NCBI GenBank assembly: GCA_002368805.1
Contig: DFFH01000041.1
Location: forward strand, 6,917-35,169
From: Mageeibacillus sp. UBA3781
GTDB lineage: Bacteria > Bacillota > Clostridia > Saccharofermentanales > Saccharofermentanaceae
Length of the DNA stretch: 28,253 nucleotides
Direction of reading: 5' to 3'
Shown: positions 6,868 through 15,626 of the stretch, one piece after another
Layout: each line of letters opens with the position of its first letter
Numbering within the stretch: the first letter of the stretch is position 1
Notes under the pieces: model-generated
Told to the model about the DNA's origin: nothing
The model's database searches: none
The model's input: only the letters and a program-made list of their open reading frames with translations
Program-made: the position numbers and the translations under genes

Positions 6868-7755
6868 ATGCAGCTTAAGATTAAAATTTCCCCGGAAGAT
6901 GCCGGAAGAAAGATCTACGATATTCTTCGTGACCGTTATCAGATGTCGAATCTTCTCTGTAAACGGATCCGTCTTTACGGAGAACTGTACCTGAATGGAT
7001 TTCCGGCCAGGATGATCGCGGAACCATCTGAGGGAGACGAGATCCTGATCATTTACGATGATTCCGAAGGTATCATTCATACTAAAAAGAATACTGACAT
7101 ACATATTTATTATGAAGACGACTGGATCATCGTCTGTGAAAAGCCCGGAAATCTGGTCACCCATCCTTCCTGGCAGCATATGGACGATTCCCTTCTTCAA
7201 AGGCTCTGTGATCAGAGACTTCATCCGATCATGCGGCTGGACCGCGAAACTTCAGGCCTGATCGTAATCGCAAAGAACGGATACGCTCATAATACTGTCT
7301 CCAGGAATAAGATGGAAAAGGAATATGTCGGCATCGTTTACGGTACTTTTGAACCGGAAGAAGGAACGATCGACCGGCCCATCGGCCGCGACGAGAACTC
7401 AATCATGATCCGGATCGTCCGGGAGGACGGACATCCTTCCGTAACACACTATAAGACGATTCAGAAACTACCCGAAAAGAACCTGTCCGTCGTTTCTTAT
7501 AAACTCGAAACCGGAAGATGCCACCAGATCCGCGTCCATTCCCTTTATCTCGGACATCCGCTTGTCGGAGACGGACTTTATGGTCCAAGATCGAATGATT
7601 TTCCGAATCCTGAGATGGAACATATCGAAAACGAGGAAAAGATCTCACGTCAGGCACTCCACGCCTGCAAACTCGGCTTTTACCACCCCATCACCAGCGA
7701 ATGGATGGAATTCACCTCAGAAATGCCCGAAGACATGAAGAATCTTCTGATTTGA
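6868..7755 (+). CDS. RluA-family RNA pseudouridine synthase
   Basis: A 295-residue protein of the RluA/RluD family, which converts specific uridines in ribosomal or transfer RNA to pseudouridine. The N-terminal 60-70 residues look like an S4-type RNA-binding region. The catalytic motif IMRLDRETSGLIVIAKN lies near residue 120, and its Asp is the nucleophile of the family. Further family blocks are KEYVGIVYG, GRCHQIRVHSLYLGHPLVGD and QALHACKLGF. The ATG at 6868 is preferred to one 99 bases upstream because AGGAGA (6858-6863) is 4 bases before it and the upstream residues do not fit the family. Several paralogues are usual in Clostridia, so the target site cannot be assigned. Confidence 0.92.
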   Translation: MQLKIKISPEDAGRKIYDILRDRYQMSNLLCKRIRLYGELYLNGFPARMIAEPSEGDEILIIYDDSEGIIHTKKNTDIHIYYEDDWIIVCEKPGNLVTHPSWQHMDDSLLQRLCDQRLHPIMRLDRETSGLIVIAKNGYAHNTVSRNKMEKEYVGIVYGTFEPEEGTIDRPIGRDENSIMIRIVREDGHPSVTHYKTIQKLPEKNLSVVSYKLETGRCHQIRVHSLYLGHPLVGDGLYGPRSNDFPNPEMEHIENEEKISRQALHACKLGFYHPITSEWMEFTSEMPEDMKNLLI

Positions 7756-7763
7756 GCAAAAGA

Positions 7764-7818
7764 AAAGCTTTCGACAGCCTCCGCAGGGCGAAGCCCGAGG
7801 ACCAGCAGAGAAAGCTTT
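7764..7818. terminator. Complex hairpin between convergent rluA-like and recN genes
   Basis: AAAGCTTTC (7764-7772) is the exact inverted complement of GAAAGCTTT (7810-7818). Between them are the nested arms CCTC/GAGG and GGGC-GAA-GCCC. Only a weak T-rich tail (ATCTTTTA) follows on the plus strand. It probably ends both convergent transcripts, but its size and nested structure are unlike the simple terminators elsewhere in the window. Confidence 0.5.
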
Positions 7819-7843
7819 ATCTTTTACTCAATCAATGAGCTTA

Positions 7844-9514
7844 CTATCTTCGTTCATCTATGAGGTTTTTCGCCAGTCTTTGGGACTGCTCATCTGAAGA
7901 GTTTCCGGATAGAAGTCTTGCGACCTCCATGATCCGTCCGGAATCACCGAGCTCGGCAATATTCGTCTTGGTCCTCTCCCCGCTCTGGTCCTTGGAAATG
8001 AAGAAATGCTGATCTGCTGCGGCAGCGATCTGTCCCATATGCGTAACACAGAACACCTGATGGAACTTCGACAGTTTCTTCATTGACTGAGAAACCGCTT
8101 TTGCCGCTTCTCCCGATATACCGGAGTCCACTTCATCAAAGATAAGAACAGGAGTCGCGTCCGCTCTTGCCAGGATCGTCTTGATCGCAAGCATGATACG
8201 CGCAGCCTCACCACCGGAAGCCGTCTTGGAAAGTGGCTTTAAGTCTTCCCCTTTATTGGCGGAAAACAGGAATTCCACTTCATCATAACCGGTCTTACTG
8301 AAGAACCGTTCCTTCGGTCTTTGCGTAAAAGATACCTCAAAGGAAGCATTGGGAAGGCCCAGGAACTGTACCTCCGAAACGATATCGGAAGCAAGTTTTT
8401 TACCGGCCTCATATCTGAGATCATGGATCGTATCTGCCAGAGCTACCAGTTCTTTTTCCACACGGGCACGCTCGACATTCAGCTGCTTGATACGTGTATC
8501 TCCTTCTTTCAGCATCTCCAGGCGGTTTTTCGCATCCTCGAGATAAGCATGCATCGCGCTGACGCTTCCACCATACTTCATGGTACAGGAACGGAGCGAT
8601 TCGAGGCGGGACTCTACTTCGTCATAGGATTCGGCATTCATCTTCGCATCGCTGAAAAAGTCATGCATCCCCTCAAGATCCATTATTGACGAGCGAAGCT
8701 GCTGAGCAGATTCCGCATAAGACGGGTCGATAGATGCGAGAGCATCAAGATGTTCAGATGCAAGCTGAAGCGAGGACAGCGGAGACCCGGAGTCTTCGGT
8801 CGAGAGCGCTCCCTGAACAAAAGAAAGGTGGAAATTCTTCTTTTCTTCCTGCTTTAAGATCTTCAGTTTCTCGACAAGTTCCTCTTCTTCCCCTTCGGTA
8901 AAAGCACCCTGCTCGATCTCGTGGATCTGATATGCAAGAAGATCCTGCATCTGGCGGCTCTTTTCGGGATCCGTCTCATATTGTTTTCTCTTCTGAAGGA
9001 TATCTCTGTACTCATCGAGTTTTTCAGAAAATGCGCGAAGATGCGGAGTGATCGAATCTCCCAGATAATCATCGAGGATCGAAAGATGCTTCGAGCTGTC
9101 AAAAATCGTCTGCTGGTCATGCTGGCCATGGATATCGATCAGATAAGACCCGATCGTCTTGAGAACAGATACCGGCATCGTCCGTCCATTGACACGTACC
9201 AGACTTCTACCGTCTTTACTGATCTCACGAAGAAGGATCAATGTATCCTCTTCTGCTTCGATACCATATTCTGTAAGCACATCTTCGGGGACAACTTCAG
9301 ATATCCCGTCAAAAACAGCTTCGATCACGGCCTTATCCGCGTCTTTCCGAACATAGTCGCGGCCGATCCGGTGGCCGAGAAGCGCACTGATCGCGTCGAT
9401 AATGAGTGATTTTCCCGCGCCGGTCTCACCGGTCAGGATGTTAAGTCCTTTTCCGGGAGTAAACGAAGCATACTCAACTATGGCAAAATCTTGTATCGTA
9501 AGACTAAGTAACAC
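7844..9514 (-). CDS. recN: DNA repair protein RecN
   Basis: A 556-residue SMC-like ATPase that acts early in the repair of DNA double-strand breaks. The N terminus carries Walker A in LTGETGAGKSLIIDAISAL (residues about 27-45). The middle is predicted coiled coil (many Glu, Lys and Leu, residues about 160-370). The C terminus has the ABC signature KTASGGEAARIMLAIK and Walker B PVLIFDEVDSGISGEAA. Length matches the family. Translation starts at GTG 9514 with AGAGG 6 bases upstream. It is the last gene of the efp-recN run, 10 bases after argR, the same neighbour as in Bacillus and Clostridia. In spore formers spoIVB and spo0A usually follow; here the run ends. Confidence 0.96.
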   Translation of the reverse strand: MLLSLTIQDFAIVEYASFTPGKGLNILTGETGAGKSLIIDAISALLGHRIGRDYVRKDADKAVIEAVFDGISEVVPEDVLTEYGIEAEEDTLILLREISKDGRSLVRVNGRTMPVSVLKTIGSYLIDIHGQHDQQTIFDSSKHLSILDDYLGDSITPHLRAFSEKLDEYRDILQKRKQYETDPEKSRQMQDLLAYQIHEIEQGAFTEGEEEELVEKLKILKQEEKKNFHLSFVQGALSTEDSGSPLSSLQLASEHLDALASIDPSYAESAQQLRSSIMDLEGMHDFFSDAKMNAESYDEVESRLESLRSCTMKYGGSVSAMHAYLEDAKNRLEMLKEGDTRIKQLNVERARVEKELVALADTIHDLRYEAGKKLASDIVSEVQFLGLPNASFEVSFTQRPKERFFSKTGYDEVEFLFSANKGEDLKPLSKTASGGEAARIMLAIKTILARADATPVLIFDEVDSGISGEAAKAVSQSMKKLSKFHQVFCVTHMGQIAAAADQHFFISKDQSGERTKTNIAELGDSGRIMEVARLLSGNSSDEQSQRLAKNLIDERR

Positions 9515-9524
9515 AAAAAACCTC

Positions 9525-10001
9525 TTAAGAATCGGTATTGATACGGCTGTTCATATCCCTGATCGTAGCCTGGATCGCCAAAGCGTCTTCCGGACTCGGA
9601 GTTGCTACAAACACAGTATCGTCGCCGGCAATAGATCCAACCACACCGGAAAGATGGATCGAATCAAGCGCGGATGCCGCAGCATTCGCCATTCCCGGAA
9701 GGGTACGGATCACGACAAGGTTCATCGCTACGTCTGTTGATAATACAGAGTGGGCAAATACCGACAGAAGTCTTCCCGGCGCCACATCACCGGTTCTGTC
9801 GAGGACACTGTACTTCGTCCCTCCCGACGGGAGTGTCACCTTGATGATCCCGAGGTCCTTGATATCGCGGGAAACCGTAGCCTGAGTCACCTGCCAGCCG
9901 GCCGCTTCCAGTTCTTTTGCCAGTTCTTCCTGCGTGCTGATCTCTTTGGCACGCACCAGACGGAGCATCGCTTCCTGTCGTTCATTTTTCGCCATCTTCA
10001 T
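9525..10001 (-). CDS. argR: Arginine repressor ArgR/AhrC
   Basis: A 158-residue hexameric transcription factor that senses arginine and controls arginine synthesis and breakdown genes. The N-terminal winged helix-turn-helix ends in VTQATVSRDIKDLGIIKV (residues about 35-53), whose Ser-Arg pair is the DNA-contacting motif of the family. The C-terminal domain carries GSIAGDDTVFVA, with the Asp-Asp pair that binds arginine. The start at 10001 is set by AGAGG 8 bases upstream and by the family's usual N terminus; a longer frame to 10019 would put the ribosome site inside the gene. The start lies inside the nadK 3' end (20-base overlap in another frame), so argR translation is probably coupled to nadK. 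Direct targets are not visible here. Confidence 0.94.
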   Translation of the reverse strand: MKMAKNERQEAMLRLVRAKEISTQEELAKELEAAGWQVTQATVSRDIKDLGIIKVTLPSGGTKYSVLDRTGDVAPGRLLSVFAHSVLSTDVAMNLVVIRTLPGMANAAASALDSIHLSGVVGSIAGDDTVFVATPSPEDALAIQATIRDMNSRINTDS

Positions 10002-10857
10002 AGAAACTACCTCTTGCACGGATCTTCTGCCTTACGGTCTGATAGAAATTCTCATATCCAAGTTTCGCAACGATCACATCCTGCTCAGACTTCTTAAGAA
10101 GGATACGGTCATGATAAGCAAGTTCAATATTCGGACGCCCGTCCAGTGAAATGATCGGCGGCTCGGAGAAACGCTCGATGATGATTTCCACGGTGCTGTC
10201 CCCCGATACGATATATGTACGTTTATGAAGTGTGTGCGGGCAGATCGGGGTCACCATGAAAATATCGAGGTCAGGCTTTACGATCGGACCGCCTGCCGCC
10301 AGACAGTATGCCGTACATCCTGTCGCCGTCGAAAGGATAACACCATCGCCGGAGAGCCTTTCCACGTGATCATGATCGATCAGGAGATCGAGAGAAACCA
10401 CATGAAGGTTCGCACCTCGTGCGATTACGGCATCATTTAAGCAGACACCGTGTTCCTTGATCCGGCCATCTTCCGAAAGAAGAGTAACATCGAGCTGCGT
10501 TCTCTTTTCAAGGGTATATTTACCGGCGAGAAGCCTATCCACGGCATCCTCAAAATTATCTTTATGGATCTCAGTGAGGAATCCGATGGTTCCGAGATTG
10601 ACACCGATCAGCGGGATCTTGCCGTCATGATGTATATGAGCTGTACGAAGAAATGTACCATCTCCGCCGAGAGAAAAAAGAATATCGCAATCAGAATATG
10701 AACCGAAGGAGACACCGGAGATTCCTTCGAGAACCGAGCCGCGGCAGGCTGTATCAAAGACCACGCTGCCACCCTTGGAGCAGACCACTTCAGCAGCCCG
10801 CTTCGAAAATACATATCCAGGATCTTTCTCCTCATTTATGACAAAACCAAATCTCAT
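9982..10857 (-). CDS. nadK: NAD kinase
   Basis: A 291-residue cytosolic enzyme that phosphorylates NAD to NADP. The family motifs are LGGDGTFLRTA (residues about 63-73), GVNLGTIGFLTE, LNDAVIARG, and the glycine-rich SGDGVILSTATGCTAYCLA around residue 170. In most NAD kinases the last motif reads STPTGSTAYSLSAGGP; here the Pro is Ala and two Ser are Cys, which is unusual but leaves the GDG, TG and TAY core intact. GGAG lies 9 bases before the ATG. It follows dxs after a 140-base gap that holds a probable promoter and a leader hairpin, so it may start a separate nadK-argR-recN transcript. Clostridial and Bacillus relatives often have tlyA at this position; it is absent here. Confidence 0.93.
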   Translation of the reverse strand: MRFGFVINEEKDPGYVFSKRAAEVVCSKGGSVVFDTACRGSVLEGISGVSFGSYSDCDILFSLGGDGTFLRTAHIHHDGKIPLIGVNLGTIGFLTEIHKDNFEDAVDRLLAGKYTLEKRTQLDVTLLSEDGRIKEHGVCLNDAVIARGANLHVVSLDLLIDHDHVERLSGDGVILSTATGCTAYCLAAGGPIVKPDLDIFMVTPICPHTLHKRTYIVSGDSTVEIIIERFSEPPIISLDGRPNIELAYHDRILLKKSEQDVIVAKLGYENFYQTVRQKIRARGSFYEDGEK

Positions 10858-10884
10858 GGTAAGATGCTCCTTCCCGCTTCACCG

Positions 10885-10908
10885 GGACACAGAAGATCAG
10901 CTGTGTCC
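10885..10908 (-). promoter_or_regulatory. Leader hairpin upstream of nadK
   Basis: A perfect 8-base-pair inverted repeat (GGACACAG 10885-10892, CTGTGTCC 10901-10908, 8-base loop) lies in the expected 5' leader of nadK. It has no T-run on either strand, so it is not a terminator. Role unknown: mRNA stability or a protein-binding dyad. Confidence 0.4.
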
Positions 10909-10923
10909 TTCAAGGATTCTTTA

Positions 10924-10929
10924 ATTATA
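10924..10929 (-). promoter_or_regulatory. Possible -10 box for nadK-argR-recN
   Basis: TATAAT on the minus strand, about 67 bases before the nadK start, in a very AT-rich stretch (10920-10995). The -35 region is poor. A 6-base repeat, ATGCAT, occurs twice upstream (10947-10970 region). It would let nadK, argR and recN be transcribed apart from dxs. Confidence 0.35.
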
Positions 10930-10997
10930 CAGAATTCTGAACATTTATGCATTATTATATATGCATATTTTTATAAGGTGAAATAATAATCGGCGCA

Positions 10998-12875
10998 TCA
11001 GTACCAGGAAAGTATAGTTTCAACAATTGATTTGTCATCCATCTGCTCTTTTTCCATAAGAAGAGTACGGTTACCGGCAGTAAGAGGATGATCCGAAACA
11101 CCGAGGCTCCGGTAATGAGAGATCGAAGACATCCTGTTTTCTTCTTCCAGAAGAGAAAGAAGATAAGATCCAAATCCCGACTGGGCAAGACCGTCTTCTA
11201 TTGTCACGACTTTTGTAATACCGGAAAGGAGTTCTTCCCAGGCGGAAATATCACATGGCTTTACACAGCGGACATCGATGACACGGGCATGGATCCCTTT
11301 TTTCTCAAGCTCCTCAGCTGCAAGAAGCGCCTGCTCACACATAACACCGAGAGAAAGGATCGCGACATCAGAACCTTCCCGGATAATGCGGGGACCGATT
11401 CCTTCGGAAGCAGGGATGCCGGAAAGGATCTCACTCTGACCGCCACGCGGATAACGAACGGCGACAAGTCCCTGCGCTTCTGATACAGCATACTCCAGCA
11501 TACGGTCAAGTTCAGCAAAATTACATGGGGAAAGCAGAGTAACATTCGGCATCGAGAGCATCATGGAAATATCATAGATACCCTGATGTGTCATGCCGTC
11601 CGCACCGACAATACCGGCACGGTCAAGAGCCAGGACCACATGAAGGTTCTGCAGGCACACATCATGCAGAAGCTGATCGTATGCACGCTGGGCAAATGTC
11701 GAATACAGTGCAACGACAGGGATAAAACCGTTGACAGCCATACCGGCCGCCATCGTCACCGCGTGTTCCTCGGCGATACCGACATCGAAGAAACGGAGTT
11801 TCATGTGCTTTCTGAAGTTCGCAAGACCTGTACTGGTCATCATGGCTGCACAGATGGCAACGACATTCTCATATTTCCGGCCGATCCGGACAACAGAGTC
11901 AGAGAAACAGTTCGTGAACGTTCTGGTATTGGAAGATTGAACGCCCTTCTCCTTATCAAAGGGAGAAACGCCATGATATGCCGACGGGTTCTCCTCTGCC
12001 AGCTTATAGCCCTTTCCCTTCTTCGTAATGATATGGATCAGCACCGGACCATCGATCGCCTTTGCAATGCGAAGTTTCTTCTGAAGAAGCGGGATATTAT
12101 GACCGTCAAAAGGTCCGAAATACCTAAATCCGAGATCTTCAAAAATGACCGGAGTATTTCTTCTTATCAGAAGACGGAACCATGTCTTGATCATACGCAG
12201 CAGGCGTGCGATCGGCTTTCCGATCAGCGGAATATGAAGAAGGACACGCTCCACGCGGGTTTTCGCTTTAATATATTTCGTAGAAGAACGGAGATTGGCA
12301 AGCGCTCTTGAGAGTCCGCCTACGTTCTTATCAATCGACATCTGATTATCATTAAGGATAACCGTCAGATTCTCACTAAAGTGGCCGGTATCATTCAATC
12401 CTTCAAAGGCCATACCGCCGGTCATCGCGCCATCACCGATCACGGCGATCACGTGTCCGTCATCCCCCTTCAGCTTCTTGGCACGCAGAAGACCGAGTGC
12501 TGCAGATACCGAGGTACTGCTGTGTCCCACGCCAAATGCATCGTATTCACTCTCACTAATCTTCGGGAAGCCTGCGATGCCGCCATATTGACGGAGTGTA
12601 TCAAACTTATCTTTACGTCCTGTCAGGAGTTTATATGCGTATGCCTGATGTCCGACATCCCAGACGATCTGATCATGCGGCGGCTCAAATTCAGAAAGAA
12701 GAGCGATCGTCAGATCGACCATACCGAGGTTGGATGCCAGATGACCGCCATTTTTACTTACACGGTCCACGATGAACTCGCGAAGTTCGACAGCGAGCTG
12801 CTTTTTCTGCTCAGCATCAAGTTTTGCCACATCTTCGGGGCGTTTAATTGTATCCAGTATCGGTGTCGGTATCAT
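10998..12875 (-). CDS. dxs: 1-deoxy-D-xylulose-5-phosphate synthase
   Basis: A 625-residue thiamine-diphosphate enzyme that joins pyruvate and glyceraldehyde 3-phosphate in the first step of the MEP isoprenoid pathway; its product also feeds thiamine and pyridoxal synthesis. Visible motifs are HLASNLGMVDLTIAL (residues about 45-59), DVGHQAYAYKLLTGR, GVGHSSTSVSAALGL, and the ThDP/Mg site GDGAMTGGMAFEGLN with the distal NDNQMSI. The pyrimidine-domain GIAEEHAVTMAAGMA contains the catalytic Glu, and DRAGIVGADGMTHQGIYD follows. Length is normal. It starts 3 bases after the ispA stop with only a weak ribosome site, so it is probably translated by coupling. Placing dxs next to ispA links precursor supply and chain elongation. 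Confidence 0.97.
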   Translation of the reverse strand: MIPTPILDTIKRPEDVAKLDAEQKKQLAVELREFIVDRVSKNGGHLASNLGMVDLTIALLSEFEPPHDQIVWDVGHQAYAYKLLTGRKDKFDTLRQYGGIAGFPKISESEYDAFGVGHSSTSVSAALGLLRAKKLKGDDGHVIAVIGDGAMTGGMAFEGLNDTGHFSENLTVILNDNQMSIDKNVGGLSRALANLRSSTKYIKAKTRVERVLLHIPLIGKPIARLLRMIKTWFRLLIRRNTPVIFEDLGFRYFGPFDGHNIPLLQKKLRIAKAIDGPVLIHIITKKGKGYKLAEENPSAYHGVSPFDKEKGVQSSNTRTFTNCFSDSVVRIGRKYENVVAICAAMMTSTGLANFRKHMKLRFFDVGIAEEHAVTMAAGMAVNGFIPVVALYSTFAQRAYDQLLHDVCLQNLHVVLALDRAGIVGADGMTHQGIYDISMMLSMPNVTLLSPCNFAELDRMLEYAVSEAQGLVAVRYPRGGQSEILSGIPASEGIGPRIIREGSDVAILSLGVMCEQALLAAEELEKKGIHARVIDVRCVKPCDISAWEELLSGITKVVTIEDGLAQSGFGSYLLSLLEEENRMSSISHYRSLGVSDHPLTAGNRTLLMEKEQMDDKSIVETILSWY

Positions 12876-12878
12876 ATC

Positions 12879-13781
12879 TCACTGTACCCGATTCTGAAGA
12901 ATATCACTGAATTGACGGAGCGCGGTAACATCAAAGCCGAGTTTGGCAAGATCATCAAGCGCGTTATACACATCCGCATATGTATCATCGAGCATTTTCT
13001 GCGCACTCTTCTCTCCAAAGACAGTAACAAATGTCGATTTGTTATCCCGCTGATCTTTACCGGTGCTTTTGCCAAGGACAGAAGCATCCGCCTGCACATC
13101 AAGAAGATCATCCTTGATCTGAAAACCCAGACCGGTCCCTGCGGAAAAACGGTGGATAAGCTCGTAGAGCTCCTTATTCTCACCATTATCAGCAGCATAG
13201 ATATAATAAGGAATCAGGCAGGACGCATTGATCAGTGCGCCTGTTTTTTTCTCGTGAAGTTCGCAAAGACGGCCGGTGTCGATTTTCTTTCCTTCAGAAG
13301 CAAGATCGATACTCTGACCGCCGATCATACCGAGAATACCGGTATTCTCCGCAAAGTAAGCAGCTGCTTTTGCTGTTTTCGGATCTGCGGCGACCGCCTG
13401 AAGGACCCGTTCAAAGGCGCGATTTAAAAGCGCATCGCCGGCAAGAAGTGCAAATGCCTCTCCGTGGGCGATATGACATGTAGGTTTTCCTCTTCTCAGG
13501 CAGTCATCATCCATGCACGGAAGATCATCATGGATCAGAGAATATGTGTGGACCATCTCCATCGCGGCGGCAAAATCATCCACGACCGCAAGATCCAGAT
13601 GCAACATATCGGAAACCATATACATGAGTACCGGGCGGATCCTTTTTCCGCCGGCAAGAAGACTATACATCGACGCTTTTACCGTCGGATCATTCTCGAG
13701 TTCACTCGGGAAAACACGAAGGAGCAGGTCTTCGATACGATCCTGATACTTTTTCATAAAAAACGAGATCTTCTCACTCAT
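12879..13781 (-). CDS. ispA: Farnesyl/geranyl diphosphate synthase
   Basis: A 300-residue trans-prenyltransferase that condenses isopentenyl diphosphate with allylic diphosphates to give C15 (perhaps C20) products for quinone or cell-wall lipid carriers. The first Asp-rich motif is DDLPCMDDDCLRRGKPTCH (residues about 80-98), with two residues between the Asp pairs as in short-chain bacterial enzymes. The second is QIKDDLLDVQAD (about residue 220). GGKRIRPVL and GGQSIDLASEGK are also typical. The ATG overlaps the xseB stop by 4 bases (ATGA). Product length is inference. Confidence 0.95.
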   Translation of the reverse strand: MSEKISFFMKKYQDRIEDLLLRVFPSELENDPTVKASMYSLLAGGKRIRPVLMYMVSDMLHLDLAVVDDFAAAMEMVHTYSLIHDDLPCMDDDCLRRGKPTCHIAHGEAFALLAGDALLNRAFERVLQAVAADPKTAKAAAYFAENTGILGMIGGQSIDLASEGKKIDTGRLCELHEKKTGALINASCLIPYYIYAADNGENKELYELIHRFSAGTGLGFQIKDDLLDVQADASVLGKSTGKDQRDNKSTFVTVFGEKSAQKMLDDTYADVYNALDDLAKLGFDVTALRQFSDILQNRVQ

Positions 13782-14005
13782 ACTGATTCTCCAAAAGCAC
13801 TTTCATTTGCTCCATCCTGCGAGAGGATACTGATCTTCTTCTCGATCGCATCCAGTTTCTCCTTGCAGAATTTCGAAAGTTCCATTCCACGTGAGTATAA
13901 AGCAATAGAATCATCCAGAGAAGCCTCTCCGGACTCCAGTTTCGAAATGATCTCCTCCAATTCGGAGACCGCCTGCTCATAGGTCATTTCAATCTTATCA
14001 CTCAT
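13778..14005 (-). CDS. xseB: Exodeoxyribonuclease VII small subunit
   Basis: A 75-residue subunit that binds the large subunit XseA to form exonuclease VII, which degrades single-stranded DNA in repair. The pattern MTYEQAVSELEEIISKLESG, followed by DSIALYSRGMELSKFCKEKL, is diagnostic of the small family. It is mainly two helices. It begins 2 bases after the xseA stop and overlaps ispA by 4 bases. Confidence 0.94.
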   Translation of the reverse strand: MSDKIEMTYEQAVSELEEIISKLESGEASLDDSIALYSRGMELSKFCKEKLDAIEKKISILSQDGANESAFGESV

Positions 14006-14007
14006 CT

Positions 14008-15222
14008 TTATTCTCCCTCTTTCGGCTCGACCTTGGAAACAGTGGAACGAATCGTTCCATCAGAAACCGAGATCACGACCTCGTCCTTTATATTAACACA
14101 TTTTACAGAGTCCACCGTTTTTCCTGATGTATCTGTCACCCGTGAATACCCGCGAAGCAGCACTTTCATCGGGTCGAGTGCGCCTAACTTCGCCAGATCC
14201 GTAGTAAAAATGCCTTTTTTCTTCTCGAAAGAAGATGTCATCTTCTCAGAAAGTTTCGAAGAAAGAACATCACACCTCTGCATCTCTTTCTCGATACGGA
14301 ATCTGGGAGCCAAAAGTGCACGGTGCTTCGTAAGGCTTTCCCACTGATGCGACTTGTTCTTCATAAAGTTTCTCATCGCAAGAGCCAGTTTCCCGCCGGA
14401 AACATCGAGTCTGGAAATGATCTCTTCTTTATTCGGCATGACAAGTTCCGCCGCTGCGGAAGGTGTCGGAGCACGAAGATCCGAGAAAAAGTCACATATC
14501 GTATAGTCTGTCTCGTGGCCGACGGCAGAGATCACGGGCGTTTCCGCTTCATAGATAGCGCGTCCGAGTGCTTCGTCATTGAAGCACCAGAGATCTTCCA
14601 TCGAACCGCCGCCACGCGCGATGATAATAACATCGATATCATCACGGGAATCCAGCATTTTCAGTCCTTTGATCAGCTCAGCGGACGCTTCTTTTCCCTG
14701 TACGGCAGATGGCGCGATCAGAAGATCGTAGTTCGGGAAACGTCTGTTCAGCACATTGATGATATCCTGAATAACAGCACCTTTCGGCGATGTCACCACT
14801 CCGATCCTCTTAGGAAGATACGGGATCGGCTTTTTGTGGGACTCATCAAAGAGTCCCTCCTTCGCCATTCTTTCCTTACGAAGCTCAAACTCCTTGAAGA
14901 GTTCACCAAGACCATCCTCCTGCATGAAGGAAACATATACCTGAAACTTGCCATCGACGGCATAGATACCCGCACGCCCGTAAATACGCACTTTCATACC
15001 GTTTTCCGGAACGAAATCGATATGGGAGAAGTTTCCTTTGAACATGACGCAGGACACGGAGCTGCTCTCATCCTTCAGCTGGAAATACGCATGTCCGGAC
15101 GGATATCGCTTATATCCGGAGATCTCACCTTTGACACATAACTGACAAAGCACACTGTCAGAACTTAACAGTGTGCTCACATATGCATTTAGTTCCGAAA
15201 CGGAAATAGCAGTCTGTTCCAT
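14008..15222 (-). CDS. xseA: Exodeoxyribonuclease VII large subunit
   Basis: A 404-residue catalytic subunit of exonuclease VII. The N-terminal OB-fold (VKGEISGYKRYPSGHAYFQL, residues about 30-49) binds single-stranded DNA. The catalytic domain follows with VVTSPKGAVIQDIINVLNRR, IIIARGGGSMEDLWCFNDE and ISAVGHETDYTICDF, then LRAPTPSAAAELVMP. A long helical C-terminal part (residues about 270-370) docks XseB. Length is slightly below the Escherichia coli enzyme but normal for Clostridia. The ATG overlaps the nusB stop by one base (TAATG), a classic coupling arrangement. Confidence 0.96.
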   Translation of the reverse strand: MEQTAISVSELNAYVSTLLSSDSVLCQLCVKGEISGYKRYPSGHAYFQLKDESSSVSCVMFKGNFSHIDFVPENGMKVRIYGRAGIYAVDGKFQVYVSFMQEDGLGELFKEFELRKERMAKEGLFDESHKKPIPYLPKRIGVVTSPKGAVIQDIINVLNRRFPNYDLLIAPSAVQGKEASAELIKGLKMLDSRDDIDVIIIARGGGSMEDLWCFNDEALGRAIYEAETPVISAVGHETDYTICDFFSDLRAPTPSAAAELVMPNKEEIISRLDVSGGKLALAMRNFMKNKSHQWESLTKHRALLAPRFRIEKEMQRCDVLSSKLSEKMTSSFEKKKGIFTTDLAKLGALDPMKVLLRGYSRVTDTSGKTVDSVKCVNIKDEVVISVSDGTIRSTVSKVEPKEGE

Positions 15223-15626
15223 TATTTTTCCAGGGTGCTTCCGACCTTGCCCAAAACAGCGTTGATATAGCTCTTGGATTCTTCCGAACTGTATTTCTTG
15301 GCAAGAACGACCGCTTCATTAATAGAAACTGAGACCGGAATATCGGAAACATGCAGCATCTCATATACCGCGATACGAAGAAGCATGACATCCACCTTCG
15401 GAAGGCGGCTCTGCTTCCAGTCTTTCAGGTACTTCGCATATTCTGCGTCGAGCTCGTCCTTCTTTTCGTAAACACCATCCGTGATCTCGTTAAAGTACGG
15501 CAGATCCTCCTCATCAAGAGGATGCACCTCGAGATACAGTGCTTTTTGCTCAGAAACAGGCTCTGATCTGAAATTCAACTGATATAAAAATGCGAAAGCC
15601 GCTTCACGTGCTTCTCTTCTACTCAT
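15222..15626 (-). CDS. nusB: Transcription antitermination factor NusB
   Basis: A 134-residue helical RNA-binding protein that, with NusE, assembles on boxA of ribosomal RNA leaders and prevents early termination. The N terminus SRREAREAAFAFLYQLNF and the C-terminal PVSVSINEAVVLAKKYSSEE and YINAVLGKV are the family signature. The ATG overlaps the stop of the upstream DUF2273 gene by 4 bases. The asp23-nusB-xse order is a conserved clostridial arrangement. Confidence 0.95.
   Translation of the reverse strand: MSRREAREAAFAFLYQLNFRSEPVSEQKALYLEVHPLDEEDLPYFNEITDGVYEKKDELDAEYAKYLKDWKQSRLPKVDVMLLRIAVYEMLHVSDIPVSVSINEAVVLAKKYSSEESKSYINAVLGKVGSTLEK

Noticed and set aside
10920..10997. Arginine-repressor (ARG box) operator before nadK-argR
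   Set aside because: The stretch is AT-rich with ATGCAT repeats, but no convincing pair of ARG boxes can be placed.
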